Shown in pieces: positions 9,820 to 20,083 of a stretch of 64,000 nt of DNA. The position numbers were made by a program, and so were the translations under genes. Under the pieces are notes generated by a model. That model was not told the DNA's origin and ran no database searches. It saw only the letters and a program-made list of their open reading frames with translations. The DNA is from Nocardia mangyaensis (lineage in GTDB: Bacteria > Actinomycetota > Actinomycetes > Mycobacteriales > Mycobacteriaceae), in assembly GCF_001886715.1 (NCBI RefSeq), contig NZ_CP018082.1, positions 5,642,001 through 5,706,000 of the forward strand, read 5' to 3'. Each line of letters begins with the position of its first letter. The stretch's first letter is position 1.

Positions 9820-10184
9820 CCACCGACGAGAACACCACCGCACCGTCGCTCGAGAACTCCGCCCCCGCGCCCGACACCGCCAAGATCGCCTCGGCCCTGC
9901 TGCGCTACCGTGCCCTGGCCTGGTTCACCGGCCTGTGGCTGCTGCTGCTGACCGTCGAGATGATCGCGAAGTACGGCTTCGGTGTCGACACCCCGAGCTG
10001 GGTCGCGGTCGTGCACGGCTGGGTCTACTTCGCGTATCTGCTGGTCACCGCCGACCTCGCGGTCAAGGTTCGCTGGCCCATCGGCCGGACGGTGGGGACT
10101 CTGCTCGCGGGCACCATTCCGCTGCTGTCGTTCTTTGTCGAGCATCGCAATGCCAAGGACGTCAAGGAGCAGTACAACCTCTGA
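9816..10184 (+). CDS. DUF3817 membrane protein (Rv1342c-like)
   Basis: The 122-residue protein has an acidic soluble N-terminus (about 1-25) and then three membrane helices (ALAWFTGLWLLLLTVEMIA, WVYFAYLLVTADLAV, GTLLAGTIPLLSFFV). VAVVHGWVYFAYL corresponds to the GPVHGxxF segment of the other DUF3817 protein at 1114-1482. It starts at a GTG overlapping the stop of the LprD-like gene by 4 bases. Role unknown. It is convergent with rdgB, with 26 bases between stops. Confidence 0.8.
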   Translation: MTTDENTTAPSLENSAPAPDTAKIASALLRYRALAWFTGLWLLLLTVEMIAKYGFGVDTPSWVAVVHGWVYFAYLLVTADLAVKVRWPIGRTVGTLLAGTIPLLSFFVEHRNAKDVKEQYNL

Positions 10185-10210
10185 CGCCGAGAACGCGGCA
10201 GGCTGCGGAC

Positions 10211-10819
10211 TCAGCTGCCCAGGGCGGCCAGGGTTGGGATGAGCTGGGTGAGGGCGCGGCCGCGGTGGGAGGCGGCGTCTTTCTCGGCGGGGGTGAGTTC
10301 GGCGGCGCTGCCGGTGCCGCCGTCGGGACGGAACAGCGGGTCGTAGCCGAAGCCGCCCTCGCCCGCGGGTTCGCGGGCGATCACGCCGGGCCATTCCCCA
10401 CGGACCACGGTGGCGGTGCCGTCGGGCAGGACCAGGGCGCAGGTGGAGACGAAGCGAGCGCCGCGGCGCTCGTCGGGGACGTCACCGAGTTGGGCCAGCA
10501 GCAGCGCGTTGTTGGCGGCGTCATCGCCGTGGGCGCCCGCCCAGCGAGCCGAGAGCACGCCGGGCATGCCATTGAGCGCATCCACCTCGATCCCGGAATC
10601 GTCTGCCACACAGGGCAATCCGGTCGCGACCGCGCCGTCGCGCGCCTTGGCGACGGCGTTCTCCTCGAAGGTGGCGCCGGTTTCGGGCGCCTCCGCGTAG
10701 GGCGGCACCTCGTTCAGGCTCACCAATTCGATGCCGGCGACCCCGGCCTCGTCGAGGATGCGGCGCAGTTCCTTCAGCTTCTTGGCATTTCGGCTGGCGA
10801 CGAGCACACGCGCGGTCAT
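10211..10819 (-). CDS. rdgB: dITP/XTP pyrophosphatase (RdgB/HAM1)
   Basis: The 202-residue house-cleaning enzyme hydrolyses dITP, XTP and ITP to monophosphates and keeps deaminated purines out of DNA. Family motifs: SRNAKKLKEL (phosphate site, about 8-17), AVAKARDGA, ADDSGIEVDALNG (catalytic Asp, about 69-81), GFGYDPLF, and SHRGRAL near the end. It starts 3 bases after the rph stop; the rph-rdgB pair (Rv1340-Rv1341) is conserved in mycolata. Confidence 0.95.
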   Translation of the reverse strand: MTARVLVASRNAKKLKELRRILDEAGVAGIELVSLNEVPPYAEAPETGATFEENAVAKARDGAVATGLPCVADDSGIEVDALNGMPGVLSARWAGAHGDDAANNALLLAQLGDVPDERRGARFVSTCALVLPDGTATVVRGEWPGVIAREPAGEGGFGYDPLFRPDGGTGSAAELTPAEKDAASHRGRALTQLIPTLAALGS

Positions 10820-10822
10820 CGC

Positions 10823-11587
10823 CTACTTCCTGCCCGCCGGTTCGGGCAGCACGCCTGGATAGGGCAGCGCGAGGGCTTCCTTCTGGACCGCGAACAGCTG
10901 CTCGCAGCCGGCCAGCGCCGAATCCAGCAGCTTGTCCAGGGTGGAGCGCGGGAAAGTGGCACCCTCGCCGGTGCCCTGGATCTCGACCAGGGTGCCGGTG
11001 TCGGTGGCGACCACGTTCATGTCGACCTCGGCGCGCGAGTCCTCCTCGTAGGGCAGGTCCAGCCGGACCCGGCCGTCGACCACGCCGACACTCACCGCGG
11101 CGATCATGCACGAGATCGGCTGCGGGTCAGCGAGTTTGCCCGCGGCGGCCAGGTAGGTCACCGCATCGGAGAGCGCGACATAGGCGCCGGTGATCGCGGC
11201 GGTGCGGGTGCCACCGTCGGCCTGCAGCACATCGCAGTCCAGCGCGATGGTGTTCTCGCCGAGGGCGGCCAGGTCGATGCAGGCCCGCAGCGAACGCCCG
11301 ATCAGCCTGCTGATCTCCTGGGTACGCCCGCCGACCTTGCCCTTCACCGACTCACGGCCACTACGGGTGTGCGTCGCGGCGGGCAGCATCGCGTACTCGG
11401 CGGTCAACCAGCCGAGCCCCGAATCCCGACGCCACGGCGGCACCCCCTCGGTGACACTGGCCGTGCACATCACCCTGGTCTGCCCGAACTCGACCAGCAC
11501 CGATCCCGCGGGATGGGCGGTGAAGCCCCGGGTGATCCTTACCTCGCGGAGTTCGTCATCCGCCCTACCATCGGCTCGTCTCGACAC
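10823..11587 (-). CDS. rph: Ribonuclease PH
   Basis: The 254-residue phosphorolytic 3'-5' exoribonuclease trims tRNA 3' ends using phosphate. Characteristic stretches: [34 protein letters not shown], the phosphate-binding [11 protein letters not shown] and [15 protein letters not shown], then [17 protein letters not shown] and [17 protein letters not shown]. Full length. The GTG at 11587 has TAGACT on the minus strand (11594-11599) 6 bases upstream and no ribosome site, so rph probably has its own leaderless promoter besides read-through from the MBL gene across the repeat at 11635-11793. Confidence 0.95.
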   Translation of the reverse strand: MSRRADGRADDELREVRITRGFTAHPAGSVLVEFGQTRVMCTASVTEGVPPWRRDSGLGWLTAEYAMLPAATHTRSGRESVKGKVGGRTQEISRLIGRSLRACIDLAALGENTIALDCDVLQADGGTRTAAITGAYVALSDAVTYLAAAGKLADPQPISCMIAAVSVGVVDGRVRLDLPYEEDSRAEVDMNVVATDTGTLVEIQGTGEGATFPRSTLDKLLDSALAGCEQLFAVQKEALALPYPGVLPEPAGRK

Positions 11588-11634
11588 AGGGGCAGTCTAG
11601 TTGGACCGCCACCACAGTCTCTGACCGCACCGCC

Positions 11635-11793
11635 AGCCCCGCACCCGCGACCCCGAGGAGCGGCGGCCACGCAGTGGCCGGTCGCGGCCGGGCCACCGGT
11701 CAGCGCTCGAAGCGCATGCGCCGCAGGCGCGAGTCTCGAGCGCTGACCGGCGGCCCCTCGGGGCCGCGACTCGAGCGCGCCAGCGCTCCAACG
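11635..11793. repeat. Structured intergenic repeat, copy R1
   Basis: The left end (CCCCGCACCCGCGACCCCGAG then GGCGGCCACG) and right end (CGAGCGCGCCAGCGCTCCAAC) recur at 31704-31774 and, more diverged, at 25355-25678. The interior holds nested inverted repeats: GTCGCGGCC (11681-11689) with GGCCGCGAC (11762-11770), and GGTCAGCGCTCGA (11698-11710) with TCGAGCGCTGACC (11736-11748). It lies between the MBL-hydrolase stop and rph, both on the minus strand. No ORF is apparent. Confidence 0.75.
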
Positions 11794-11800
11794 AACACGA

Positions 11801-12565
11801 CTACAGGTCGAAGGTTTCGCCTGGCGACACCGCGTGCACGGGCCCGGCGAACGCGGCCTTCGCCTCCGCGATCACATCCTCACGCGAGGTCCACGGCGGG
11901 ATGTGGGTGAGCAGCAACTCTTTCGCGCCCGCTCGGGTGGCGATCTCGCCCGCCTCGGTGCCCGAAAGATGGATGCCGGGAGGGCGATTCGCGGGGTCGT
12001 GGGTCCACGAGGCTTCCGACATCAGCACATCGGCGCCCTGGGCCAGGTCGACGACGGCATCACACATCGCGGTGTCGCCGGTGTAGACGAAGACGCGACC
12101 GTCGGCGGCGGTGATCCGCAGGCCGTAGGACTCCGGCGGGTGGTACATGCGCCGGGCCTCGACGGTGTGGCCGGGGCCGAACGGCACGGCGACGCCCTCG
12201 GCCCACGGCTGGGCATCGATCACGTCGGACCAGTCGTCGGTCGCACCGCCGACCTCGGCGGAGGCGTTGCCGATGCGCAGCGGCGCGTCGGACGGGCCGC
12301 GCACGAGCGCGTGGCCGGTCGGCGGGTTGGGGTGGTAGCGCCGCCACACCAGCAGAGCGGGCAGATCGAGGCAGTGATCCGCGTGCAGGTGGGTGAGGAA
12401 GATGTCGACTTCGGCGGGGTTCATGTGCTTCTGCAACGCGCCGAACACGCCGGGCCCGAAGTCGATGACGATCGGCCGCATATCCGGGCCCGTCAGCAGG
12501 TAGCCCGACGCTGGGGAGTCCGGGCCGGACACGCTGCCCGAGCACCCGAGGACGGTAAGGCGCAT
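11801..12565 (-). CDS. MBL-fold hydrolase, Rv1339-like phosphodiesterase
   Basis: The 254-residue metallo-beta-lactamase-fold protein has the di-metal motif THLHADHCLDL (HxHxDH) at about 76-86, then GPGHTVEARRMYHPPESYG, the VYTGDTAMCD metal Asp and a late LLLTHIPPW His. The pattern matches M. tuberculosis Rv1339, described as an atypical cAMP phosphodiesterase; a tRNase Z-like nuclease is the older guess. I start at the ATG at 12565 (MRLTVLGCSGS), preceded by GGGGG, not at the ORF extension. It sits between rhomboid and rph; murI, which I recall between these in mycobacteria, is absent. Confidence 0.88.
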   Translation of the reverse strand: MRLTVLGCSGSVSGPDSPASGYLLTGPDMRPIVIDFGPGVFGALQKHMNPAEVDIFLTHLHADHCLDLPALLVWRRYHPNPPTGHALVRGPSDAPLRIGNASAEVGGATDDWSDVIDAQPWAEGVAVPFGPGHTVEARRMYHPPESYGLRITAADGRVFVYTGDTAMCDAVVDLAQGADVLMSEASWTHDPANRPPGIHLSGTEAGEIATRAGAKELLLTHIPPWTSREDVIAEAKAAFAGPVHAVSPGETFDL

Positions 12566-12634
12566 GCCCCCATGCTGCCACGACGTGCTGGTGCTCACTG
12601 CAGGATCCCCCCATTTTCCAGACCGGATCCCCGG

Positions 12635-13342
12635 CTACCGCGTTGTTGGTGCGCGGCCGACCGATGCTCCACGGCGGCGTCGACGTTCATCACCAGAGAG
12701 TACCCAGCCCGCGAGCACTCCACCCACCGCCCCGAAAAGATGTCCCTGCCAAGAAATTCGAGGGTCGCTGGGCAGCACTCCCCACAGCATCGAGCCGTAG
12801 AAAATCAAGATCACCAGCCCGATCAGGATCTCGATGCCGTTGCGGGCGAACCAGCCGCGACAGATCAGATACGTCAGCCAGCCGAACACCAGCGACGAGG
12901 CGCCGATGTGCACGCTGCCCGGCGAGGCGATGAGCCAGGTACCGACACCCGCCACGATCCAGACGATCGCCGTCGCCGCGAGACCGCGGCCGATCCCCGA
13001 GGCCAGCACCAGGAAGCCCAGCACCAGCAGCGGCAGGGTGTTGGCGAACAGATGGTCCCAGCCGCCGTGCAGGAACGGCGCCCACAGAATGCCGTCGAGC
13101 CCGTCGGCGGACCTGGGCGCGATACCCGCCGCGTCCAGTTCGCCGGGCGCCCAGTCCGGGCGGTCGCGCGAGAGCACCGCGTCGATGCCCTCGATCAGAT
13201 ACAGCAGCGCGGTGAACGTGACGATCACCGCGCCTGCCCGCAACCAGGTCTGTTTGGCCCCGCGCACGGGGACGTCCTGTCCGCCTGGTCTGCCGATCCG
13301 TGCCGGATCGAACGATGGTCCCAGCCCCGAACCGCCGGTCAT
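12635..13342 (-). CDS. Rhomboid-family intramembrane serine protease
   Basis: The 235-residue protein has about six membrane helices. The L1-loop region WAPFLHGGWDHLFANTLPLL carries the conserved H-x(2)-W-x-H-x(3)-N pattern, the nucleophile is in HIGASSLVFGW, and the catalytic His in SWQGHLFGAVGG. The usual GxSG reads GASS here, so the second Gly is Ser; the catalytic dyad Ser/His is still present. It equals Rv1337 by order. Substrate unknown. It lies 68 bases after cysM and 69 bases before the MBL gene, all on the minus strand. Confidence 0.88.
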   Translation of the reverse strand: MTGGSGLGPSFDPARIGRPGGQDVPVRGAKQTWLRAGAVIVTFTALLYLIEGIDAVLSRDRPDWAPGELDAAGIAPRSADGLDGILWAPFLHGGWDHLFANTLPLLVLGFLVLASGIGRGLAATAIVWIVAGVGTWLIASPGSVHIGASSLVFGWLTYLICRGWFARNGIEILIGLVILIFYGSMLWGVLPSDPRISWQGHLFGAVGGVLAGWVLSGDERRRRRGASVGRAPTTR

Positions 13343-13410
13343 GACACCCTCCTAGCCGCGAGAACCTCGCGCTATCGAGAGTACTTGCCGCGCCGGGCTG
13401 CTACCGGGAC

Positions 13411-14653
<1,243 letters not shown>

Positions 14654-14689
14654 GGGGACTCCTCGGTCGGGGTGGTGATCTGTGGAAAT

Positions 14690-15109
14690 TCAGGCGTCGT
14701 AGGCATCGACGATGCGCACCGGTTCCTCGGTGACCGCACCATCGACGATGCGATAGCTGCGCAGCTCGTGCTCGTCCGGGTCGCGGGTGGAGATCAGCAC
14801 GTAGTGCGCGTCCGGTTCGGCGGCGTAGGAGATGTCGGTGCGGCTGGGGTAGGCCTCGGTGGCGGTGTGCGAGTGGTAGACCACCACCGGTACCTCGTCG
14901 GCGTCGTCCATCGCGCGCCACACACGCAGCTGTTCACCGGAATCGAACCGGTAGAAGGTGGGCGAACGTTCGGCGTTGACCATGGCGACGAAGCGTTCCG
15001 GCCGGTCGCTGCCCTCGGGTCCGGCGATGATCCCGCAGGCCTCGTCGGGGTGGTCGGCGCGGGCGTGCGCCACCATCGCGTCAACGAGATCGGCCCTGAT
15101 CACCAGCAC
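14690..15109 (-). CDS. mec: JAMM/Mov34 metalloprotease Mec
   Basis: The 139-residue zinc protease releases cysteine from the CysO-cysteine adduct made by CysM. The JAMM signature is complete: Glu in DEACGIIAG, then HSHTATEAYPSRTD, giving HxH, Ser and Asp. The start is the GTG at 15109 with AAGGG 7 bases upstream; the protein then begins VLVIRADLVDAMVAHAR, as in Rv1334. It is followed by cysO after 36 bases. The extra Ala on CysO makes a second role as CysO processing enzyme plausible. Confidence 0.93.
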   Translation of the reverse strand: MLVIRADLVDAMVAHARADHPDEACGIIAGPEGSDRPERFVAMVNAERSPTFYRFDSGEQLRVWRAMDDADEVPVVVYHSHTATEAYPSRTDISYAAEPDAHYVLISTRDPDEHELRSYRIVDGAVTEEPVRIVDAYDA

Positions 15110-15357
15110 TTGTCGACCCTTTCCACATCCTGCTCGCACGCTGTCGAGCACCAACCTCGACAACGACCCACCCTATTCGGGTATTCCGGGGAGCGCGCAC
15201 TCCGGTCCCGCGAGCCGGTCACCGCGATGGCCGCGGGGCCCGGCAGCCGAGACGACACACCAGCGCGCCCGCCCGCTCACCAGCGATGCCGACGCGTCGA
15301 CCGTGCGCGAGTCGACACGGGGATCCGAGTCGGCGATCGGTGCGACGAATGCGCGGG

Positions 15358-16416
15358 TCAGCGCGGGAAAAGGTCGCGGTAGGCAGGGATTCCGGCGATC
15401 GAGGTGGCGCTGCGGACGGCGTCGACGACGGCGCGTTCGACCACGACGGCGGCGGCGGTACACAGCTGGTCGAGCAGCAGGAGGTCCGGCGGGAAGGCGG
15501 CGGGCAGCGGCAGCGGCGCGACCTCGACCGCGCCGGTGGCGACCGCGAACAGGGTGTCGCCGTCGAGCGGGGAGTGCACCGGACGGATCGCGCGAGCGAG
15601 ACCGTCGTGCGCGGTGGTCGCGAGCCGACGGCAGGCGACCGGATCGAGAGCGGCATCGGTGGCGATCACGCCGATCGTGGTGTTGAGCACCGTGCTCTTC
15701 CCCGGGAGCGCCGTGAAGGCCGCCAGCTCGGTGGGGGTGGCCGCGCGCAGACCGAAGAATTCGGGGCCGTCGGTACCCACGCCCCACGGCAGTCCGGTTC
15801 GGGGATCGACCACCGAGCCGACCGGATTGGCCACGATCAGCGCGCCCACGGTGATCCCCGCGCCCGGTCCTTCACCGAGAACCACGCTCGCCGAGCCGAT
15901 TCCGCCCTTGAGCGCACCCGCTTGCGCACCGACACCCGCACCGGCCGTGCCACGCGCGAACTCGGTGTCCGCCGCGGCGGCGGCGCGATAGCCGAAGTCG
16001 GCGCCCGGCCGGATGCCCCAGTCCCCGACCGGTAGATCGAAGATCACCGCGCCGGGGACGATCGGCACCACCCGGCTCGCGTCGGCCGGGTCCATCGGGA
16101 TCCCCTCGCCGTGCTCCTCCAGCCAGCGCATCACCCCGTCGGCGGCCGACAAGCCGTAGGCGCTGCCGCCGGTGAGCAGCACGGCATGGATCTGCCGGAC
16201 GGTGTTGGCGGGGTCGAGCAGGTCGGTTTCCCTGGTGCCGGGCCCGCCGCCGCGCACGTCGACCGAGGCGGTCGCGCCGCCGGGCAAGCGCACCACGGTG
16301 CAGCCCGTCGCGGCGCCGGTGCCGAGGGTGGCGTCGGCATCGAGGGTCTGGTGATGACCGACCAGCACACCGGCGACATCGGTGATCGAGTTACCCGCCC
16401 CCGGCGTGCTGTGCAT
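15358..16416 (-). CDS. P1-family (S58/DmpA) peptidase
   Basis: The 352-residue N-terminal-nucleophile hydrolase of the DmpA/NylC group self-cleaves to alpha and beta chains. The likely cleavage point is within STVLNTTIGVIATDA (about residues 264-278), where Asn-Thr precedes the new N-terminal Thr nucleophile, as in NylC. Other family stretches: TDVAGVLVGHH, GCTVVRLPGGATASVDVRGG, HAVLLTGGSAYGLSAADG. Activity may be aminopeptidase or amidase on small peptides; the substrate is unknown. It equals Rv1333 by order. The ATG at 16416 has AAGGCGAG upstream. About 250 bases to mec carry no gene. Confidence 0.88.
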   Translation of the reverse strand: MHSTPGAGNSITDVAGVLVGHHQTLDADATLGTGAATGCTVVRLPGGATASVDVRGGGPGTRETDLLDPANTVRQIHAVLLTGGSAYGLSAADGVMRWLEEHGEGIPMDPADASRVVPIVPGAVIFDLPVGDWGIRPGADFGYRAAAAADTEFARGTAGAGVGAQAGALKGGIGSASVVLGEGPGAGITVGALIVANPVGSVVDPRTGLPWGVGTDGPEFFGLRAATPTELAAFTALPGKSTVLNTTIGVIATDAALDPVACRRLATTAHDGLARAIRPVHSPLDGDTLFAVATGAVEVAPLPLPAAFPPDLLLLDQLCTAAAVVVERAVVDAVRSATSIAGIPAYRDLFPR

Positions 16417-16449
16417 CGTCTCGCCTTTCGATCAGCGGTTCAGGGGGCC

Positions 16450-17019
16450 TCAGGGAGCCAGGGCCTGCAGCATCGAATCCTGCATCCAGGTCAGCCAGTG
16501 GTAGACGTCGAGATGCGGTGCGCGCGGATCGCTCGGATCGAAATGATCGGGGGTCTCGTCGTCGATGTCGAGCAGGGTGCCCAGCGCCAGGCGGACATCG
16601 GTCAGCGCGGCCAGCCAGGCATCGGCCTGCTCGGGGGTGAGCACGATCTTGCCGCCGGTCTCGGGGCAGCTGTCGAGCACGACCCGGCCCGCGGCCAGCT
16701 TCGCGTCGATGATCTCGGGCTCGTGCAGGCTGCGCAGGGCGCTGTTGAGGTCGGCGCGCTTGGCATCGGGAGAACCGGGCTCGGCACGGTGGAAATCAGG
16801 CAGCAGGCGCAGCAGTTGCGGGTCGTCGGGCGGGCTGGAATTGCCGGTGCGCAGGCCGGTGAGCGCGGCCAGTTCGTCCTCGGGCGTCTCGGCCGCACGG
16901 TCGCTGAGCAGGCCGGAGACCGCCCCGATCAGGGAACGCAGGACGGTGGCCTCGTGCTCGTCCATCTCGGATCGAAGCTTGGGGCCACTCAGTGAGTTCT
17001 TCCTGCTCCACTTGCGCAC
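16450..17019 (-). CDS. DUF2017 family protein
   Basis: The 189-residue soluble, helix-rich acidic protein contains MDEHEATVLRSLIGAVSGLL near the N-terminus and VYHWLTWMQDSMLQAL at the C-terminus, both typical of DUF2017 (Rv1332-like, sometimes misnamed transcriptional regulator). No DNA-binding motif is apparent. Its position next to clpS (21 bases between clpS stop and this start) is conserved in actinobacteria and hints at a link with ClpS/ClpCP proteolysis. The GTG at 17019 has TACGCT (17026-17031) 6 bases upstream, another leaderless pattern. Confidence 0.82.
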   Translation of the reverse strand: MRKWSRKNSLSGPKLRSEMDEHEATVLRSLIGAVSGLLSDRAAETPEDELAALTGLRTGNSSPPDDPQLLRLLPDFHRAEPGSPDAKRADLNSALRSLHEPEIIDAKLAAGRVVLDSCPETGGKIVLTPEQADAWLAALTDVRLALGTLLDIDDETPDHFDPSDPRAPHLDVYHWLTWMQDSMLQALAP

Positions 17020-17040
17020 AGCGCCAGCGTACCCAGCCGC

Positions 17041-17391
17041 TCAGTCGTCGCGCTGCATGGTTGCCCAGAGTCCAGCGGCGTGCAGTCGGCGCACGTCCTG
17101 TTCCATCTTGTCGCGCGAACCCGACGACACCACGGCCTTGCCCTCGTTGTGCACCTGCAGCATCAACTCGGTCGCCTTGGCTTTGCTGTAGCCGAAGAGC
17201 TTCTGGAAGATGTAGGTGACGTAATGCATGAGGTTCACCGGATCGTCCCAGACGACAGTCACCCAGGGCCGGTCTTCGGCCTCCAGGATCTCGGTGTATT
17301 CGGTAGCCTCCGGCGTCGCCTGCGGCGCCGACAGTGTGGCGTTCACGACGTCGGGGTCGGCGACGGCTCGAACGGTATTGCACTCGGCCAT
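17041..17391 (-). CDS. clpS: ATP-dependent Clp protease adaptor ClpS
   Basis: The 116-residue N-degron adaptor passes proteins with bulky N-terminal residues to ClpC. Family core: [18 protein letters not shown] followed by [16 protein letters not shown]; the DDPVN and M residues line the N-degron pocket. The N-terminal 35 residues are variable. The ATG at 17391 has TACCCT (17399-17404) 7 bases upstream and no ribosome site. It is divergent from pncB, with 61 bases between starts and both -10 elements inside. Confidence 0.93.
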   Translation of the reverse strand: MAECNTVRAVADPDVVNATLSAPQATPEATEYTEILEAEDRPWVTVVWDDPVNLMHYVTYIFQKLFGYSKAKATELMLQVHNEGKAVVSSGSRDKMEQDVRRLHAAGLWATMQRDD

Positions 17392-17439
17392 AAAACCCAG
17401 GGTACGACGCGGCCACACAGAAACAACACCCGCGGTGAC

Positions 17440-17445
17440 TACAGT
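17440..17445 (+). promoter_or_regulatory. -10 hexamer of pncB
   Basis: TACAGT ends 7 bases before the GTG at 17453. Its partner for clpS on the other strand is at 17399-17404, so the divergent promoters share only about 60 bases. Confidence 0.5.
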
Positions 17446-17452
17446 TTCGGGT

Positions 17453-18766
17453 GTGCAGATCCGTGACGAGTTCGCCAGCACCGCGCTGCTGACCGACCAG
17501 TACGAGCTGACCATGCTGGCCGCCGCCCTCTCGGACGGCTCGGCGGCGCGCCGATGCACCTTCGAGGTGTTCGCCCGAAGGTTGCCGGTCGGCCGCCGTT
17601 ACGGGATCGTCGCGGGCACCGGCAGGCTGCTCGAGGCGCTGGCTCATTTCCGCTTCGGCCCCGCCGAGCTGGACGTGGCGGCGAGATTCCTCGATCCGGC
17701 CACCGTCGACTGGTTGCGCGAATATCGCTTCACCGGCGAGATCGACGGTTATGCCGAGGGTGAGCTGTACTTCCCCGGCTCGCCGGTCCTGACCGTGCGC
17801 GGCAGCTTCGCCGAATGCGTGGTGCTGGAGACGCTGATCCTGTCGATCCTCAATCACGACAGCGCCATCGCCTCGGCGGCCGCGCGCATGGTGAGCGCGG
17901 CGGCCGGCCGGCGGATGATCGAGATGGGTTCGCGGCGCACCCACGAACTGGCCGCGCCGTCGAGTTCGCGCGCCGCCTATCTGGCCGGTTTCGACGCGAC
18001 CTCCAATCTCGAGGCCGTGCGCGGCTACGGCGTGCCGGGCGCGGGCACCAGCGCGCACGCGTTCACCCTGCTGCACAGCGGCGCCGACGGTGAGCACGAG
18101 GCGGCCGCGTTCCGCAGCCAGGTCAAGGCCCTCGGCGTCGGTACCACGCTACTGGTCGACACCTTCGACATCACCAAGGGCGTCGCCACCGCCATCGAGG
18201 TGGCCGGGCCCGAACTGGGCGGCGTGCGGATCGACTCCGGCGACCTCGGCGTGTTGGCCAGGCAGGTTCGCGATCAGCTCGACGACCTCGGCGCCACCGG
18301 TACCAGGATCGTCGTCTCCGGCGACCTGGACGAGTACGCGATCGCGGCCCTGCGCGCCGAACCGGTGGACGTGTACGGCGTCGGCACCTCGGTGGTCACC
18401 GGATCCGGGGCGCCGACCGCCGGCATGGTCTACAAACTGGTCGAGGTCGAGGGCATCCCGGTGGCCAAGCGCAGCAGCCACAAGGAGTCGCGCGGCGGGA
18501 CCAAGAAGGCGATCCGGCTGGCCAGGGCCACGGGCACGATCGTCGAGGAGATCGTCTACCCCGCCGGGGGGCAGACACCGGCCACCGACGGGTTCCAGGT
18601 GCGCGAACTGCAGGTGCCGCTGGTTCGCGGCGGCACGGTGGTCGACGGGGTCGCGTCGCTGGCGCAGAGCCGGGAACTGGTCGCGCGCGGGTTGGTCAGC
18701 CTGCCGTGGGAGGGCTTGAAGCTGTCGGCGGGCGAACCCGCCATCGCGACGACCTTCCTCGGCTGA
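17453..18766 (+). CDS. pncB: Nicotinate phosphoribosyltransferase
   Basis: The 437-residue enzyme makes nicotinate mononucleotide from nicotinate, PRPP and ATP (Preiss-Handler NAD salvage). Motifs: [51 protein letters not shown] (quoted in part), [23 protein letters not shown] and the phosphate-binding [15 protein letters not shown]. Length and sequence fit mycobacterial PncB1 (Rv1330c). The GTG at 17453 is preferred to the long ORF extension, which would run back into clpS. pncA follows after 61 bases, joining two consecutive steps of nicotinamide salvage. Confidence 0.95.
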   Translation: MQIRDEFASTALLTDQYELTMLAAALSDGSAARRCTFEVFARRLPVGRRYGIVAGTGRLLEALAHFRFGPAELDVAARFLDPATVDWLREYRFTGEIDGYAEGELYFPGSPVLTVRGSFAECVVLETLILSILNHDSAIASAAARMVSAAAGRRMIEMGSRRTHELAAPSSSRAAYLAGFDATSNLEAVRGYGVPGAGTSAHAFTLLHSGADGEHEAAAFRSQVKALGVGTTLLVDTFDITKGVATAIEVAGPELGGVRIDSGDLGVLARQVRDQLDDLGATGTRIVVSGDLDEYAIAALRAEPVDVYGVGTSVVTGSGAPTAGMVYKLVEVEGIPVAKRSSHKESRGGTKKAIRLARATGTIVEEIVYPAGGQTPATDGFQVRELQVPLVRGGTVVDGVASLAQSRELVARGLVSLPWEGLKLSAGEPAIATTFLG

Positions 18767-18827
18767 AGCGAGTGGCCGTCGCGGCGTCGGCGGCGGAGAA
18801 TGAGGACCGAGCAACGGGAGGAACCAG

Positions 18828-19379
18828 ATGGCACGCGCGTTGGTGATCGTGGATGTACAGAACGACTTCTGCGAGGGCGGTTCGCTCGCGGTCGCGGGCG
18901 GCGCCGCGGTCGCGACCGCGATCAGCGAGTTCCTCGCTCGCGCGGACTACGACGCGGTGGTCGCCACCCGGGACTGGCACATCGACCCCGGCGCCCACTT
19001 CTCCGACACCCCCGACTACGTCGACACCTGGCCGCCACACTGCCGCGTCGGCACCCCTGGCGCCGAGTTCCACCCCAACCTCGACACCACCGCCATCCAC
19101 GAGACCTTCGCCAAGGGCGAGTACACCGCCGCCTACTCCGGTTTCGAAGGCGCCGCCCCCGACGGCACCACCCTCACCACCTGGCTGCGCGCCCGCGACA
19201 TCGACACCGTCGACGTCGTCGGCATCGCCACCGACCACTGCGTCCGCGCCACCGCCCTCGACGCCACCGCCGCCGGCTTCGACACTCACGTCCTGCTCGA
19301 CCTCACCGCAGGCGTTTCCCCCGAGACCACCCGGACAGCACTGGCCACTCTCCGCGAATCAGGCGTCCACTTGCACTGA
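18828..19379 (+). CDS. pncA: Nicotinamidase/pyrazinamidase
   Basis: The 183-residue isochorismatase-fold hydrolase converts nicotinamide to nicotinate, feeding PncB, and would activate pyrazinamide. The catalytic triad is Asp9, Lys96 (FAKGEYTAAYSGF) and Cys138 (GIATDHCVRATA). Metal ligands are Asp49, His51, His57 and His71 (TRDWHIDPGAHF, WPPHC). These match the M. tuberculosis PncA numbering almost exactly. GGGAGG precedes the ATG by 6 bases. All residues needed for activity are present. Confidence 0.95.
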   Translation: MARALVIVDVQNDFCEGGSLAVAGGAAVATAISEFLARADYDAVVATRDWHIDPGAHFSDTPDYVDTWPPHCRVGTPGAEFHPNLDTTAIHETFAKGEYTAAYSGFEGAAPDGTTLTTWLRARDIDTVDVVGIATDHCVRATALDATAAGFDTHVLLDLTAGVSPETTRTALATLRESGVHLH

Positions 19380-19491
19380 CCAAGCTCGCCACCCACCGAG
19401 CAACCGGCCACCTGACACCACGGAGGGCGGCCACCTCCCGCACGCCCAGCCCCCTCGACACCGAATCTCCACCCCCGTCGATACTCACCCC

Positions 19492-20028
19492 ATGGACTAT
19501 CGATTCCCGGCACAGGCCCGACCCGCCCTGATCAAGGCCCTCGCCGAGGTCGACAACATCCACGACGCCGCCGACATCGTCTTCTGGTCCAACGCCGCCG
19601 CCGACGACCTCCAGCGCCAGGGCATCGGCGCCTTCACTCAGCTCCCGCCCGCCTTCACCCACCTGCTTGCCCTGTCGAGCCTGCACAGCACGGTGCTGGA
19701 CACCGGATTCAGCAGCTACCTGGCCACCCGCCGCAGCGAACTCCCGTGGGCCACCAGAGGTCTGCGCGCCGCGGGCATGCCCCGGCTGGCCGCGGCCGCC
19801 GTCCTCGCCGCCCGCGACGCCTCCGCGAGTTCCCCCGACGACGACCTCGACCGATTCTTCGACGACGAACACCACGTCATCGCCAACCCCGACCAGATCC
19901 GCCGCCCTACCGGCGCCCGCGCCGACGACCCCGACGAGATCTACGACATCAACGAACCGGATGACTTCGAGGAAAGAGTCCTCGCCTACATCCGCGACCA
20001 CATCGACGACTTCGTCCGCGAGTCCTGA
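19492..20028 (+). CDS. Conserved hypothetical protein
   Basis: The 178-residue soluble, acidic protein is not firmly recognised. The segment HSTVLDTGFSSYLATRRSEL followed by a helix ending MPRLAAAAVLAARDA recalls the DUF4375/DMP19-like pattern of a Gly-Phe motif then a repeated helix, but this is weak. The C-terminal third is very acidic (DDPDEIYDINEPDDFEER). I start at the ATG at 19492 (MDYRFPAQARP); the reading frame upstream overlaps pncA in another frame and is a shadow. Strong C-ending codons support coding. It lies between pncA and dinG on the same strand. Confidence 0.7.
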   Translation: MDYRFPAQARPALIKALAEVDNIHDAADIVFWSNAAADDLQRQGIGAFTQLPPAFTHLLALSSLHSTVLDTGFSSYLATRRSELPWATRGLRAAGMPRLAAAAVLAARDASASSPDDDLDRFFDDEHHVIANPDQIRRPTGARADDPDEIYDINEPDDFEERVLAYIRDHIDDFVRES

Positions 20029-20083
20029 GCGGGCGCGCCGCCGCTCGGCCGAACTTGTCTCAGCTGACGGATAAGCTGCCTGC

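Noticed and set aside
9767..11746. 659-codon plus-strand open frame over rdgB and rph
   Set aside because: It is antisense to two genes with complete family motifs; composition is that of a shadow frame.
12815..12960. Rhomboid catalytic loss because GxSG reads GASS
   Set aside because: The nucleophilic Ser and the downstream His are both present; a Gly-to-Ser change at the last position alone does not show inactivity.
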